Shown here: positions 43,603-52,348 of the stretch, piece by piece | Layout: every line of letters starts with the position of its first letter | Position numbering within the stretch: the first letter of the stretch is position 1 | Assembly: GCA_963843465.1 (NCBI GenBank) | Contig: CAWJKP010000005.1 | Coordinates: 620,001 to 684,000, forward strand | Reading direction: 5' to 3' | Origin: CAWJKP01 sp963843465 | GTDB lineage: Bacteria > Planctomycetota > Planctomycetia > Pirellulales > Thermoguttaceae | Length of the DNA: 64,000 nucleotides | Notes under the pieces: generated by a model | Database searches by the model: none | What the model was told of the DNA's origin: nothing | The model's input: the letters and a program-made list of their open reading frames with translations, nothing else | Translations under genes and position numbers: made by a program

Positions 43603-45255
43603 ATGGCGGTACGACGCGAGCAACTTGTCGATGCGGCCGTGACGACGCTGTCGGCCGCCATCACCACGACGACGGCGACGACCTTGACGGTCGCCAGCGC
43701 CGCCGCGCTTCCGGCCACGGGTGACTTTCGCCTGCTGGTGGACAGCGAGGTCATGCTCTGCACCGGCTGCTCCGGCACGACCTTGACCGTCGCACGGGGC
43801 ATCGAAGGCACTACGGCCGCCACGCACGCCTCTGCCGCGCCGGTCCTCGTGATCCTGACAGCAGGCAGTTTGCAGACCTTCCTGGCGGACAATTGCTCCT
43901 GGGCGGCAGTTCAGCCTCCCCTTCGCATCGTGAACTCCTCCGGCACTGCCCTGGTTGTCAGCGATTTTACGAAGGTGGACTCGCACAGTGACACCACGGT
44001 CACGCAGACCGGAAGCGCGCTGACGATCGCCAAGACCGGCGGCAGCAGCTACGAGGGCGTGTACCTGACCCGGCCCATGCCTAGCGCCACCAACGGCGTG
44101 GTTACGCTGGTGGCCTGTGTGGATGCGGCGACCTACATCAACTACGGCACCGGCGGCCTTGTAGGGATCGGCTTCCGCGACAGTACGCACGGGCAGGCCG
44201 AGCTGGTGCTCTGGTCGTCTGCGGGCCCGAGCATCACGGTTCGTGCCCCGGCGACCGCGGATAGCACGACGCCTGCCAAGTTGGCATTGACGACCATCTC
44301 CCCCACGGATCGCCTTTGGCTGAAGGCGGTCCGCTGCACCTCGGAAAACGGTGAGACGGGTTGCGGCTTTTACATCTCCAACAACGGGGTCGATTGGATT
44401 CCGGTCTACGGATGCGCCGCCCCCAGCGACACCACCTTTAACCCCAGCGGCTACGAGCCCGACCAACTGGTCTTCTATTGCTCGACCTCCAACTCCACCC
44501 CTACGTCGGTGGTGCTGCTGGCCTGGGACGAGGGAGCGTCCAGCGGCCAGCCCGAGGCCGGCTTGGTCGGCTGGTACAAGCTGAATGAGACCGTTACCAC
44601 GGGCGGCTACGCGGACTCCTCCGGTTTCCAGATTTGTCTGAACCCGTCGTCGGGCTACCCGACCGTCTCCACGGACGTGCCGGCCGCCCTGACGAACCCT
44701 GCCTGGCGTAGCGCCCTGTTCAACGGCTCCGACGACGTTTACAAGAGCGGCGGCGTTTGCGACTGGCCCCTACCATTGTCCACGGCACCGAGAACCATTT
44801 CCGTCTGGTTCAAGTGCCCGTCCACCTGGAGCACCACCCGTAGCAACGTCGCCTTTTGCTATGGCCAAAGCAGCTCCGGGAAGAACATCAATATCTACAT
44901 GCAGCCTTCGGGCCTGGGCCTGAACTGCTATTCGGGCGGTGTCGTCTCCACCAGCACGATCACCGCCGACACCTGGCACCACGGTGTCTGGATCGTGCCC
45001 AGCGGCTTTACGGCGAACTCCCAGGTGCTGTTCTACTTGGACGGAGTGCTCCAAACGACGGGCACCGCCAGTGGATCGAATATCAGCACGGCCACCGGGT
45101 TTGTGGAGCTAGGCACTGGCGAGAGCACCTTGTCGAACATGCCCTTCATCGGCAACCTCTGCGACCTGCGCATCTACAACCGGGCCCTCACTTCGACCGA
45201 GGTCACGAATCTGTACAGCGGATTGAACGCGGATGGCACGACGGTCGTACTTTAG
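43603..45255 (+). CDS. tail adhesin-like protein 3 with LamG-type domain
   Basis: 550 residues, 12 bp after the previous stop. The shared N-terminal domain (REQLVDAAVTTLSAAITTTT, RGIEGTTAATHASAAPVLVI) is followed by a middle CGFYISNNGVDWIPVYGCAA and a LamG-like end (APRTISVWFKCPSTWSTTRS, WHHGVWIVPSGFTANSQVLF, NLCDLRIYNRALTSTEVTNL). The copy has diverged clearly from the 41920 gene, so the duplication is not recent. Possibly these paralogues give different glycan specificities. Confidence 0.75.
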   Translation: MAVRREQLVDAAVTTLSAAITTTTATTLTVASAAALPATGDFRLLVDSEVMLCTGCSGTTLTVARGIEGTTAATHASAAPVLVILTAGSLQTFLADNCSWAAVQPPLRIVNSSGTALVVSDFTKVDSHSDTTVTQTGSALTIAKTGGSSYEGVYLTRPMPSATNGVVTLVACVDAATYINYGTGGLVGIGFRDSTHGQAELVLWSSAGPSITVRAPATADSTTPAKLALTTISPTDRLWLKAVRCTSENGETGCGFYISNNGVDWIPVYGCAAPSDTTFNPSGYEPDQLVFYCSTSNSTPTSVVLLAWDEGASSGQPEAGLVGWYKLNETVTTGGYADSSGFQICLNPSSGYPTVSTDVPAALTNPAWRSALFNGSDDVYKSGGVCDWPLPLSTAPRTISVWFKCPSTWSTTRSNVAFCYGQSSSGKNINIYMQPSGLGLNCYSGGVVSTSTITADTWHHGVWIVPSGFTANSQVLFYLDGVLQTTGTASGSNISTATGFVELGTGESTLSNMPFIGNLCDLRIYNRALTSTEVTNLYSGLNADGTTVVL

Positions 45256-45291
45256 TGGCCGCCTTTAACGACACCCGGGCGAGGTGATAAC

Positions 45292-46890
45292 ATGGCTGCA
45301 ACTACCGGCAGGCTGGGTGTCGCCAACGCGGAACTGGGCAACATTGTCCTTGGTCAGGACACGGTGGTCAGTGCGCACACCGCCAGTGCCTTAGATCCCC
45401 TGACGTTGAACGATGCCGCAAACGTCGGGCACGCTGCCGCTCGCTCCACCCTCTCCGCTCTCTCGCTCGGCGATCAAGCTGTGCTGTGTCATGTCGCCTC
45501 ACGGGCGGCGACCGACACCTTGGCGGTTGCGGACCAGGCCCAATCTGCCTGGGTTTACATTGTCGGTGCGACCGATAGCCTGTCGCTCCATGAGGATGCC
45601 ATCGGCCCGAGCGGCAAGAGTGTCACCGATCCGCTGACGGTCTCCCAGACTGCGACGGTCCAGAAAATAGCCAGCCCGCAGGCCACCGACCTCATTGTGG
45701 TGGCGGACACGGCGGCCGGCTTCAACCCCGTGATCCACGCCGGCGCGACTGACATGCTGTCGCTGGCGGACACGGCGGCCGGCTCCAACCCTGTGGTCCA
45801 GGCCGGCGCGACCGACGTGCTGTCGCTGGTGGATACGGCCGCCGGCCACGACACCACCCAGCGCCTGGACGCGATCGACCAGATACCTGTCCAGGATTCG
45901 ACGGCCGTCTGGCAGCAGAAACACTGGAGCCTCCAGGTCACCGATGCGATTGGCATTGCCGATGCGGCCAATGAGATCGGCCCGATCTACGCCGGCGCAG
46001 TGGACGTGCTGCAAACGTCGGACCAGGTTTGGGATTCGACGAACAATGTCTCGCGGACCGTTTACACGGGCTTGCAGGACAGCAACTCGCAGGTCATCTG
46101 GCACGCCGCTCAGAGCGTGGCCGATCGGCTCTCCTTCGGCGAGTCGATCCAGGTCGGCGTCATCCGTTCTACGGCGATCGCGCTTGCGGCAACGGACGCC
46201 CTCAGCCTCAGTGATGCGGCCGTCAAGAGCCCTTCGCCCGATGTCGTTGACGGGCTTGAATTGGGCGACATGGCTCTGGTCGCAGTCGGCAGGCCGACCA
46301 CCGATCCGCTGACCATCGGCGACCGGGCCTCGGTGGTGGTCGTGCGGCTGTTGTCGGCCGAGGACAACATCGTCATTGAGCAGTCCTTCAGCTACACGCT
46401 GCCCTTTGGGCTGGTGAAGAGGGACTACCGGCCCTTCATCGGGGCGGGCACGGCAGGAAATCCCACGCCGCCCCCGGCCACCTTGGCCGGCTCCAACCCG
46501 GCGGCACCGGGGACCTTCACCCTGGTCTACCCGTCCACGGGAACGGCTACGGACACGCTGGTCCTGCGCGACCCGGAGTTCGGCAACAAGGACCGCTTGC
46601 AGTTCAACCGCATCTGCCGCGAGACGCGAGGCGGCACGCTGATCGTCTACGCGGACCCCATGTGGCCGAAGACGGAGACCCTGGTGCTGACCTTTTCCGC
46701 GCTCACGCCCACGCAGGCGGAGGCCCTGCTGGAGTTCATGCTGAACCACATCGGGCTGGAGATCGGCCTGTGGGATTGGGAAGGCCATTACTGGGTGGGC
46801 GTTATCACCAATCCCAATGACCCGGTGGTGGAAGACAGCAAGTACAGCTTCACGGCTGGCTTGGAGTTTGAGGGTCAACTGGTGTCGTAG
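45292..46890 (+). CDS. tail protein with DxLxLxD repeats and distal-tail-like end
   Basis: 532 residues. The first 370 contain about a dozen imperfect repeats of the type ATDxLxLxDxA (for example GATDMLSLADTAAGSNPVVQ), including near-perfect 21-residue units at 45736-45850. The last 110 residues (NKDRLQFNRICRETRGGTLI, LTPTQAEALLEFMLNHIG, HYWVGVITNPNDPVV) form a small beta domain also found in the next gene. Repeats of this type build stalk-like or fibrous parts. The protein is probably a tail-tip component. Confidence 0.6.
   Translation: MAATTGRLGVANAELGNIVLGQDTVVSAHTASALDPLTLNDAANVGHAAARSTLSALSLGDQAVLCHVASRAATDTLAVADQAQSAWVYIVGATDSLSLHEDAIGPSGKSVTDPLTVSQTATVQKIASPQATDLIVVADTAAGFNPVIHAGATDMLSLADTAAGSNPVVQAGATDVLSLVDTAAGHDTTQRLDAIDQIPVQDSTAVWQQKHWSLQVTDAIGIADAANEIGPIYAGAVDVLQTSDQVWDSTNNVSRTVYTGLQDSNSQVIWHAAQSVADRLSFGESIQVGVIRSTAIALAATDALSLSDAAVKSPSPDVVDGLELGDMALVAVGRPTTDPLTIGDRASVVVVRLLSAEDNIVIEQSFSYTLPFGLVKRDYRPFIGAGTAGNPTPPPATLAGSNPAAPGTFTLVYPSTGTATDTLVLRDPEFGNKDRLQFNRICRETRGGTLIVYADPMWPKTETLVLTFSALTPTQAEALLEFMLNHIGLEIGLWDWEGHYWVGVITNPNDPVVEDSKYSFTAGLEFEGQLVS
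45709..45849 (+). repeat. 63-bp tandem repeat in the tail repeat protein
   Basis: Two near-identical 63-bp units encoding DTAAGxNPVxxAGATDxLSL, followed by a third that diverges. Their close match suggests recent duplication and possible length variation between phages. Confidence 0.7.
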
Positions 46891-46911
46891 GCTCAGCAGT
46901 GGGAGTCGATC

Positions 46912-47316
46912 ATGTTCTACCTCCAGGCCCCCTATCCGACGTTGCAGACCTTGACGGTTCTCCCCGAGCCGAAGTTCAGCGATGCCATGAACCTGACCGA
47001 TGCGGTGATCGTGAAGCGGGCGATGGATGGCACACGTCGGACCTACGTCAAGACCAAGGGCGGCCGGCGGAGGCTGAAGTGGACCTTCCAATTGACCCGC
47101 AACAAGGGCTTGGAACTGCGGGCCTTCATCCAGTCCTACTTCGCCTCGAAGATTTGTGTGCTGGACCACTTGGGGCGGAACTGGGTCGGCTACTTCACTA
47201 GCAACCCCTTCGAGCTTGACACCCCCGAACGAGGTGCCCCGGCACGGCCGCCCTTGCTTCGCGGGGAGGTACAGGCCATTGAGCTGGAGTTCGAGGGAGT
47301 GCTGCAAACCGCCTAG
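46912..47316 (+). CDS. distal-tail-like protein, 134 aa
   Basis: The product (RRTYVKTKGGRRRLKWTFQL, then ELRAFIQSYFASKICVLDHL, GRNWVGYFTSNPF, AIELEFEGVL) is homologous to the last 110 residues of the preceding protein. The pattern of LTF or WTF, a helix, then WVG, N and EFEG is shared. Such short domains resemble the ring core of siphovirus distal tail proteins. It starts 21 bp after the previous stop. Confidence 0.6.
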   Translation: MFYLQAPYPTLQTLTVLPEPKFSDAMNLTDAVIVKRAMDGTRRTYVKTKGGRRRLKWTFQLTRNKGLELRAFIQSYFASKICVLDHLGRNWVGYFTSNPFELDTPERGAPARPPLLRGEVQAIELEFEGVLQTA

Positions 47317-47336
47317 AGGCGTCCGCGGAATTCTGG

Positions 47337-47369
47337 AAACCAGTTCCGCCGTTCTTGCAACTCTTATAG
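47337..47369 (+). promoter_or_regulatory. bipartite element AACCAG-TGCAACTCTT (copy 2)
   Basis: AAACCAGTT (47337-47345), ten bases, TGCAACTCTT (47356-47365), then ATAG. It is preceded by CGGAATTCTGG, which it shares with the copy at 54961-55003. It is located 55 bp upstream of the hub protein start at 47420, in the coding orientation. Confidence 0.75.
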
Positions 47370-47381
47370 CGGGGCCTCGCG

Positions 47382-47406
47382 CCCATTGCACGTCCCCATT
47401 GCACGT
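47382..47406 (+). repeat. 12-bp direct repeat in a leader
   Basis: CCCATTGCACGT occurs twice (47382-47393 and 47395-47406) with one base between. It lies in the likely 5' leader of the 47420 gene and overlaps nothing coding. It may be an operator or a chance duplication. Confidence 0.5.
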
Positions 47407-47419
47407 TTGAGGTCTTGCC

Positions 47420-50400
47420 ATGCGAACGATTTCCTCCAACGGCCTGGCCAAGCTCGCCGCCCAGTACGGGACTGAGCCGATCTCGATCGTCGAGATCGAC
47501 TGGCACAAGGGTGCTGCCACGCAGTCTTACGCCGACCGGGATCTTCCCGGGCCGCCGCCCATCCCAGGCAAGATCGTGGACCTGGGCGACCTGGACGACG
47601 TGCTGGACCTCTCCTTCAACGGCAGCTCGGCGCAGGTGGCCTTGACGCTGGACGATACGGACGGATCGCTCAAGGCGATCTTCGACGCCTACGACATCTA
47701 CAACGTCCACGTCCGCATCTATCAGTGGTTCACGGGGCTGGATCTGTCCGACAAGTTCCTGGTGTTCGCCGGGCGGATCAATACGCCGGTGACCTGGAAC
47801 GAGCGCGACCGGACCCTGAAGGTCACCATCGTCTCGCCGCTGGAGAACCTGGAAGTCGGCTTCTCGGTGGAGGAGGGCGACTTTCCCTTTATCCCCAGCG
47901 AGATGATCGGCAAGCCCTGGCCGATGGTCTTCGGCGAGGTCATCGACTACGCCGCCCTGGAAGTCAACATGGCCATCGAGGGCGTGACCTTGGACCCCGT
48001 GGGGTTCGTGACCTGGACCGGCGAGATCCTGCCGCTGTACGCCAACGGCACGGATTTCGACCCCTCCACGCTGTTCGGCCTCTGGAAGCAGGGCCAGCAG
48101 TTGAACGTCTACAAGCAGGCGGCCGACCTCTGGGAGGACGTGGACCCCGTCCAGTACCAGCAGTACCTGGAGATGGCCCAGGCGATTTCCAACCAGATGG
48201 CCAACGAGGAATTCCTGCTGAACAAGAAGGAAGCCTGCATGTTGGCTACCCGCGCCCGGCAGTTGTCGGAGCTGGCCGGGTATACCGGGGCCAATCCGAT
48301 CCACATCCTGGGAGGAGAGGACTTCCCGCAGAACCAGCAAGTTCAGATCACCCTGGGCAGCGCCTACCTTACGGGGTCGTTCCAGGGCGAGCTTTTCACG
48401 ATCACCTCCGCGGAGGACCCGCAGGTGATCGTGCGCTACAACCTGGAAGTGGCCAACGCGGAACTGAAGGCGGCGCAGCACCTGATTGATTGCCCGCTGC
48501 TGAATCCGCCGCCGGCGGCCACGCTGCACTTTACCGCCAACATCCCCTGCGGCAGCCTGGGTGATGTTATCAACTTCAACACGGGGGTCGCCACCAGCAC
48601 GCTGAGCATGATTAGCGCCTTGGGCGTGCCGATCACCCCCGGCGCTGCCCCTGCGGCTCCGAACCCCTGCGTGCTGGACGAGGCGGTCGTGATCCTCACG
48701 GTGCCCACCAACCCCATCGTGAAGCCGCCGACGCTGACCGCCAAGCAGTTCTGGGCGGACGCCGGGGCCAAGGTCCAGTTGGGCGTCAACCAGGGCTGCA
48801 ATTTCATCGCCTCCATCGTGCCCGGCCAGGTGCTCTGCGTCAAGGCGTTCCAGACGGTCAACGGCCAGCGGGTGCTGAACGTGGTGCCGCCGAGCTGGTA
48901 CACGGTCGAGACCGTCCAGTACGGCAGCATTACGGCCGTGCAGATCGTCCTCCAGCAGCGGCTCTCCCTGATGGTCTACCAGGACTTGAACAGCAACTGG
49001 ATCACGGGCTGGTCGGACCAGCTTTACGTCACATTCCAGTCGTCGGTCGGCCCGAACATCGTGGACATCCTGGAGTACCTGATCGAGAACTACACGGACC
49101 TCACCTGGGACGCGACCTCCTTCAACCACTGCCGCACGATGCTGGCCCCTTTCCCGGCCAACTTTCCCTTGCTGGAGCGCAAGAATGTGCTGCAAGTGCT
49201 CAAGGACATCGCCTTCCAGTGCCGCTGTGCGATCTGGATCGAGAACGAGGTGGTCTACCTCACCTACCTGCCGGAAGAGCCCACGCCGGTGGACACGATC
49301 ACCGTCAGCGACATCGACTCCGAGCACGGCATGGAGATCGCCTCCACGGACACGGAGAACCTGGTCACCAAGATGAACGTCAAGTGGCGGATGGGCTACG
49401 CCCCCGAGCCGGGAGAGCAGCAGGAGCAGTTGATCGTCTTGCGGCACAATGTCTCGCGCTATGGGCTCTGGGAGAAGGACTACGACTGGTGGATCTTCAA
49501 TCAGCCGGACATCATCCTCAAGATGGCCACCTTCTGGCTCATCCGTTACTCCATGATCTGGAAGCGGATCAGGTTCCGCGCGTTCTTGAACAAGCTCAAC
49601 CTGGAGACCTTCGACTGCGTGACGTTTGATGTCCCGGGGGCGGTGGCTTCGGCGGCCGTGCCCGTGCTGGTGCAGAAGGCCGCCTACAACTCGGCCGAGA
49701 ACAGCATCGACTTCGAGTGCGAGTGCCCCGTGAACGCCGGGGCGATGGTCCAGTTCCCCTACTACTGGCCTTCGGCCTTGCCGACCACGACCACCTGGCC
49801 GCCCGCGGTGACGGAGACGGTGGGCTTCGGGGGCGGCGGCATCGGCATGAACGCCAACGGCCTCCTGCCGGTCGGCCAGTTGCCCTCGGCGAGCTACTAC
49901 ATCCCGGTCGGCCCCAACGGCAGCCTGACGGGCAACGGCTCGACGGTGCCCGCCGGCGGCGTGCGGCCTATCGCCCAGGGGGTCTTTGTCGGCGGCCCGA
50001 ACGTGATCTTCGGTCCCCATCCCGACTGGGGCGACCCCACGCCGGGGGACACGGGTTTTGCGGCACAGCCGGTGGTCCTTCCCAACCAGTATACCAGCTA
50101 CACCGTGGGAACGCCTGCGCTGTTGGATCTGGCCCTGGACTACTTGGAGGAGTCGGTGATCTCCGACACCCCGCTCCCGGTGAGCGTGGTGATCGACCTT
50201 TCCACGACGAAGATCATGGACAGCAAGAATCCCGGTCCCAAGACCTTTGGCTACCTGGGGGATTTCTTTAGCCTGGGCCAGGTCGGTGCCCCGGTGATCG
50301 ACCCCACGAACACCAGCGCGACGTATGCCCTGAAGATGGATTTTGCGAAGGCCGAGGCCGCGTACACACCCGCCATGTCGGACTACCTCTACAACGTGCC

Positions 50401-50686
50401 GGGATCGGCAGCGACCGTGCAACTGGATGCCGTGGCCAATGTGGTGCGCGGCATCTCGGTAGGCTCGACGACTGCGATTGTGACGGCGGCCACTCAGCTT
50501 GGGACGGACGTTGCCCGGTTGGCGGCCGACGTGTCGAACCTGGCCCTCGGCATGGCCAGTACCGTGACTCTCATCGCGCCTTTTGTCTCTCAGGCGTGGG
50601 GGGCCACGCTGAATTCGGCCCAGTTCACGGCAATTCAGACCGACGCGAGCACTGTTGCGTCCCTGGTTTCGGCGATCGTTTACTAA
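47420..50686 (+). CDS. tail hub / host-specificity protein, 1088 aa
   Basis: Very large structural protein at the end of the tail module. The N-terminus (TEPISIVEIDWHKGAATQSY, then GKIVDLGDLDDVLDLSFNG) resembles hub proteins with an initial distal-tail-like domain. The middle contains FNHCRTMLAPFPANFPLLER and CRCAIWIENEVVYLTYLPEE, a hub-type segment. Residues about 730-850 are Gly/Pro-rich. The long C-terminus has helical stretches (GTDVARLAADVSNLALGMAS). It would be the central tail-tip component contacting the host. It is the only gene directly under copy 2 of the bipartite element. Confidence 0.7.
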   Translation: MRTISSNGLAKLAAQYGTEPISIVEIDWHKGAATQSYADRDLPGPPPIPGKIVDLGDLDDVLDLSFNGSSAQVALTLDDTDGSLKAIFDAYDIYNVHVRIYQWFTGLDLSDKFLVFAGRINTPVTWNERDRTLKVTIVSPLENLEVGFSVEEGDFPFIPSEMIGKPWPMVFGEVIDYAALEVNMAIEGVTLDPVGFVTWTGEILPLYANGTDFDPSTLFGLWKQGQQLNVYKQAADLWEDVDPVQYQQYLEMAQAISNQMANEEFLLNKKEACMLATRARQLSELAGYTGANPIHILGGEDFPQNQQVQITLGSAYLTGSFQGELFTITSAEDPQVIVRYNLEVANAELKAAQHLIDCPLLNPPPAATLHFTANIPCGSLGDVINFNTGVATSTLSMISALGVPITPGAAPAAPNPCVLDEAVVILTVPTNPIVKPPTLTAKQFWADAGAKVQLGVNQGCNFIASIVPGQVLCVKAFQTVNGQRVLNVVPPSWYTVETVQYGSITAVQIVLQQRLSLMVYQDLNSNWITGWSDQLYVTFQSSVGPNIVDILEYLIENYTDLTWDATSFNHCRTMLAPFPANFPLLERKNVLQVLKDIAFQCRCAIWIENEVVYLTYLPEEPTPVDTITVSDIDSEHGMEIASTDTENLVTKMNVKWRMGYAPEPGEQQEQLIVLRHNVSRYGLWEKDYDWWIFNQPDIILKMATFWLIRYSMIWKRIRFRAFLNKLNLETFDCVTFDVPGAVASAAVPVLVQKAAYNSAENSIDFECECPVNAGAMVQFPYYWPSALPTTTTWPPAVTETVGFGGGGIGMNANGLLPVGQLPSASYYIPVGPNGSLTGNGSTVPAGGVRPIAQGVFVGGPNVIFGPHPDWGDPTPGDTGFAAQPVVLPNQYTSYTVGTPALLDLALDYLEESVISDTPLPVSVVIDLSTTKIMDSKNPGPKTFGYLGDFFSLGQVGAPVIDPTNTSATYALKMDFAKAEAAYTPAMSDYLYNVPGSAATVQLDAVANVVRGISVGSTTAIVTAATQLGTDVARLAADVSNLALGMASTVTLIAPFVSQAWGATLNSAQFTAIQTDASTVASLVSAIVY

Positions 50687-50709
50687 CCTTTTCGTGAAGG
50701 AGGCATCTC

Positions 50710-50889
50710 GTGGCTGACAAGTGGATTCAGGGTGCGATCCAGCACCCAGGGGCTTTGACGGCAAAGGCCAAGGCGGCGGGCATGACGCTCTCCCAGTTCG
50801 AGGCCAAGCCCCACAAGGATGCGACGACCAACCGGCAGGTTGCGTTGGCTAAGCGGCTGGCGCAGTTCGCCAAGCATCGCAAGAAGTAG
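50710..50889 (+). CDS. small conserved phage protein, 59 aa, GTG start
   Basis: GTG at 50710 is preceded by AAGGAGG (50697-50703) with ideal spacing, and the frame ends at TAG 50887-50889. The product begins ADKWIQGAIQHPGALTAKAK and ends in a basic helix (AKRLAQFAKHRKK). Short basic ADKWIQxAIxxPGALxxKAK proteins are frequent near tail genes of phages, but their role is unknown; they may bind DNA or a virion surface. Confidence 0.7.
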   Translation: MADKWIQGAIQHPGALTAKAKAAGMTLSQFEAKPHKDATTNRQVALAKRLAQFAKHRKK

Positions 50890-50975
50890 CGTAGTGCGAG
50901 TGAGAGGTGGGCCGATGTAGGTCCGCTTCCGTTTGTGTTGTGTTGTTTTCTCTGTTTCGGAAAGCGAGTACGAAG

Positions 50976-51224
50976 ATGCAGAACATCGGAACTTTGGGCA
51001 AGTGCCCCGACACCGTGCTGATCCAGGCCCAAGGTGCGACGGGCGACCAGGTGGACCGCGACGTGGCGATGGCCAAGGGCCTCAACGAGTACAACAAGGC
51101 GATGGGCCAGGTTCCCGAGCGGGACCAGGCCCAGGTCTATGGCCAGGACGGCTGGAAGCCCGTCAGCCAGAAGGTCAACGAGGCCGCCGGCGTGGCCAGC
51201 GTGCCGGACAGCGCCACCGAGTAA
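50976..51224 (+). CDS. tandem paralogue 1 (82 aa)
   Basis: ATG at 50976. The product begins MQNIGTLGKCPDTVLIQAQG, the same opening as copies 2 and 4 (MQN) and the CPDTVLIQAQG block shared by the whole set. It then diverges and lacks the common APCPIP end. First of four adjacent related genes. No known family; shared start and core suggest one function with variable tails. Confidence 0.6.
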   Translation: MQNIGTLGKCPDTVLIQAQGATGDQVDRDVAMAKGLNEYNKAMGQVPERDQAQVYGQDGWKPVSQKVNEAAGVASVPDSATE

Positions 51225-51289
51225 GCGACCTTGTGCCGGGTCTCGTAGACCAGGCACCGATCGCTGCTCACGCAAGAAGGGACATTCCC

Positions 51290-51568
51290 ATGCAGAACGT
51301 AGGAAAACCCGTCACCAGCCCCTCGCCGGACATCGTGCTGATTCCGGCCCAGGGCCGCGACAGCGATGCTGTCCACCAGGACATCCAGAATGCCCGGCAG
51401 ACGGTGGCGGCGGCGCGGTTGTCGCACGAAGCGGCACCCTCCGGCACCCTCACCTCCGGGGTCAAGGATAGGCTGAAGGCCATGATGATGAAGGCGCACG
51501 CCCAGCGTGATCTGACGCCCACCATCGGTACGACCCCGGACACGGATGCCCCGTGCCCGATTCCCTGA
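51290..51568 (+). CDS. tandem paralogue 2 (92 aa)
   Basis: ATG at 51290 follows AAGAAGG. The product has SPSPDIVLIPAQGRDSDAVH, then QDIQNARQTVAAARL, and a C-terminus DAPCPIP. The SPxIVLIxAQGRxxDxVxxDIQxAR core is repeated in copies 3 and 4. The basic middle (KDRLKAMMMKAHAQRDL) is helical. Function unknown. Confidence 0.65.
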   Translation: MQNVGKPVTSPSPDIVLIPAQGRDSDAVHQDIQNARQTVAAARLSHEAAPSGTLTSGVKDRLKAMMMKAHAQRDLTPTIGTTPDTDAPCPIP

Positions 51569-51577
51569 CAAGACGAA

Positions 51578-51656
51578 GGGGACATCCAGACATCACCATG
51601 ATTGCGGCCCAAGGCCGCAGTCATGGGGATGTCCGATCCCCTGACGCGAGGCGACC
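51578..51656 (+). pseudogene. truncated copy of the paralogue core, folded as a hairpin
   Basis: Translation of 51590-51634 gives ITMIAAQGRSHGDVR, matching the NIVMIEAQGRSHDEVY core of copy 3. There is no start or end, so this is a relic. The DNA also forms a 13-bp stem (51597-51609 with 51613-51625, one G-T pair, loop CAA) inside an outer stem (GGACATCC/GGATGTCC, 51580-51587 with 51627-51634), and could act as a terminator between copies 2 and 3. Confidence 0.55.
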
Positions 51657-51953
51657 ATGACCCAGTACGTAGGTAATACCAACAGCGCCTCGCCGAACAT
51701 CGTGATGATCGAGGCCCAGGGCCGCAGCCACGACGAGGTCTACCAGGACGTTCAGGACGCTCGGCACACGGCGGAGGTCCGCCAACGCGCTGTGCCAGTG
51801 GACCACACGCCCGTCCAACGCAAGCTGCTGGCCATGAGGCAGGCGGTCGTGGACAGACGGGGCGGGGAGTGGGGAGGCGAGGCGGCCCTGGCGACTTATT
51901 CCAAGGCCGTGGCCACGGACACGGCCGCCCCTTGTCCACAACCCATCGTGTAG
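51657..51953 (+). CDS. tandem paralogue 3 (98 aa)
   Basis: ATG at 51657 gives TQYVGNTNSASPNIVMIEAQ and GRSHDEVYQDVQDARHTAEV; the C-terminus (DTAAPCPQPIV) is a variant of the APCPIP end. Same layout as copies 2 and 4: a short variable N-terminus, the core, a basic helix, a Pro end. The function is unknown. Confidence 0.65.
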   Translation: MTQYVGNTNSASPNIVMIEAQGRSHDEVYQDVQDARHTAEVRQRAVPVDHTPVQRKLLAMRQAVVDRRGGEWGGEAALATYSKAVATDTAAPCPQPIV

Positions 51954-51970
51954 CCCAAGAAAGGGCATCC

Positions 51971-52243
51971 ATGCAGAACGTAAGCAAGGCCACCAGCCCG
52001 ACGCCGGGCATCGCCTTGATCGAGGCCCAGGGCCGCAATCCTGACGATGTCGGCCGGGACATTCAAGACGCTCGGGAGGCGGCACGGGCCGCTCGCGCCT
52101 CCCATGATCTGGACTCCATCGACCCTCGCAGGTCCGATCTCAAGAGCACGCTGATGAGCGTGAGGGAGGCGTCGCGCAGCCGGCAGCTTTTGCAGCCCGG
52201 CAGTCCGAACCCGGACCCCGACGCTCCGTGCCCGATTCCCTGA
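51971..52243 (+). CDS. tandem paralogue 4 (90 aa)
   Basis: ATG at 51971 gives QNVSKATSPTPGIALIEAQG, then RNPDDVGRDIQDAREAARAA and an end PDPDAPCPIP. It keeps the core and the end of the family. Two terminator-like hairpins follow. The set of four may encode small virion or regulatory proteins that have been amplified by tandem duplication. Confidence 0.65.
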   Translation: MQNVSKATSPTPGIALIEAQGRNPDDVGRDIQDAREAARAARASHDLDSIDPRRSDLKSTLMSVREASRSRQLLQPGSPNPDPDAPCPIP

Positions 52244-52256
52244 CGGCTTTCCCAAA

Positions 52257-52329
52257 GGGTCCCTAACGGGACCCGCAGCACGCCGTAAACGACGAAAGGG
52301 TGCCCCGGCTTACGCCTGGACACCCTTTC
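52257..52329 (+). terminator. double hairpin after the paralogue cluster
   Basis: GGGTCCC/GGGACCC around TAAC (52257-52274) and GAAAGGGTG/CACCCTTTC (52294-52302 with 52321-52329), the latter followed by TCTTTC. The second has the look of an intrinsic terminator. It separates the paralogues from the SPFH gene. Confidence 0.65.
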
Positions 52330-52348
52330 TCTTTCTGGAGATACTACG

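Noticed and set aside
47198..50764. 1188-codon open frame on the minus strand
   Set aside because: Exact antisense of the hub protein gene, with Arg/Gly/His-rich composition typical of shadow frames.
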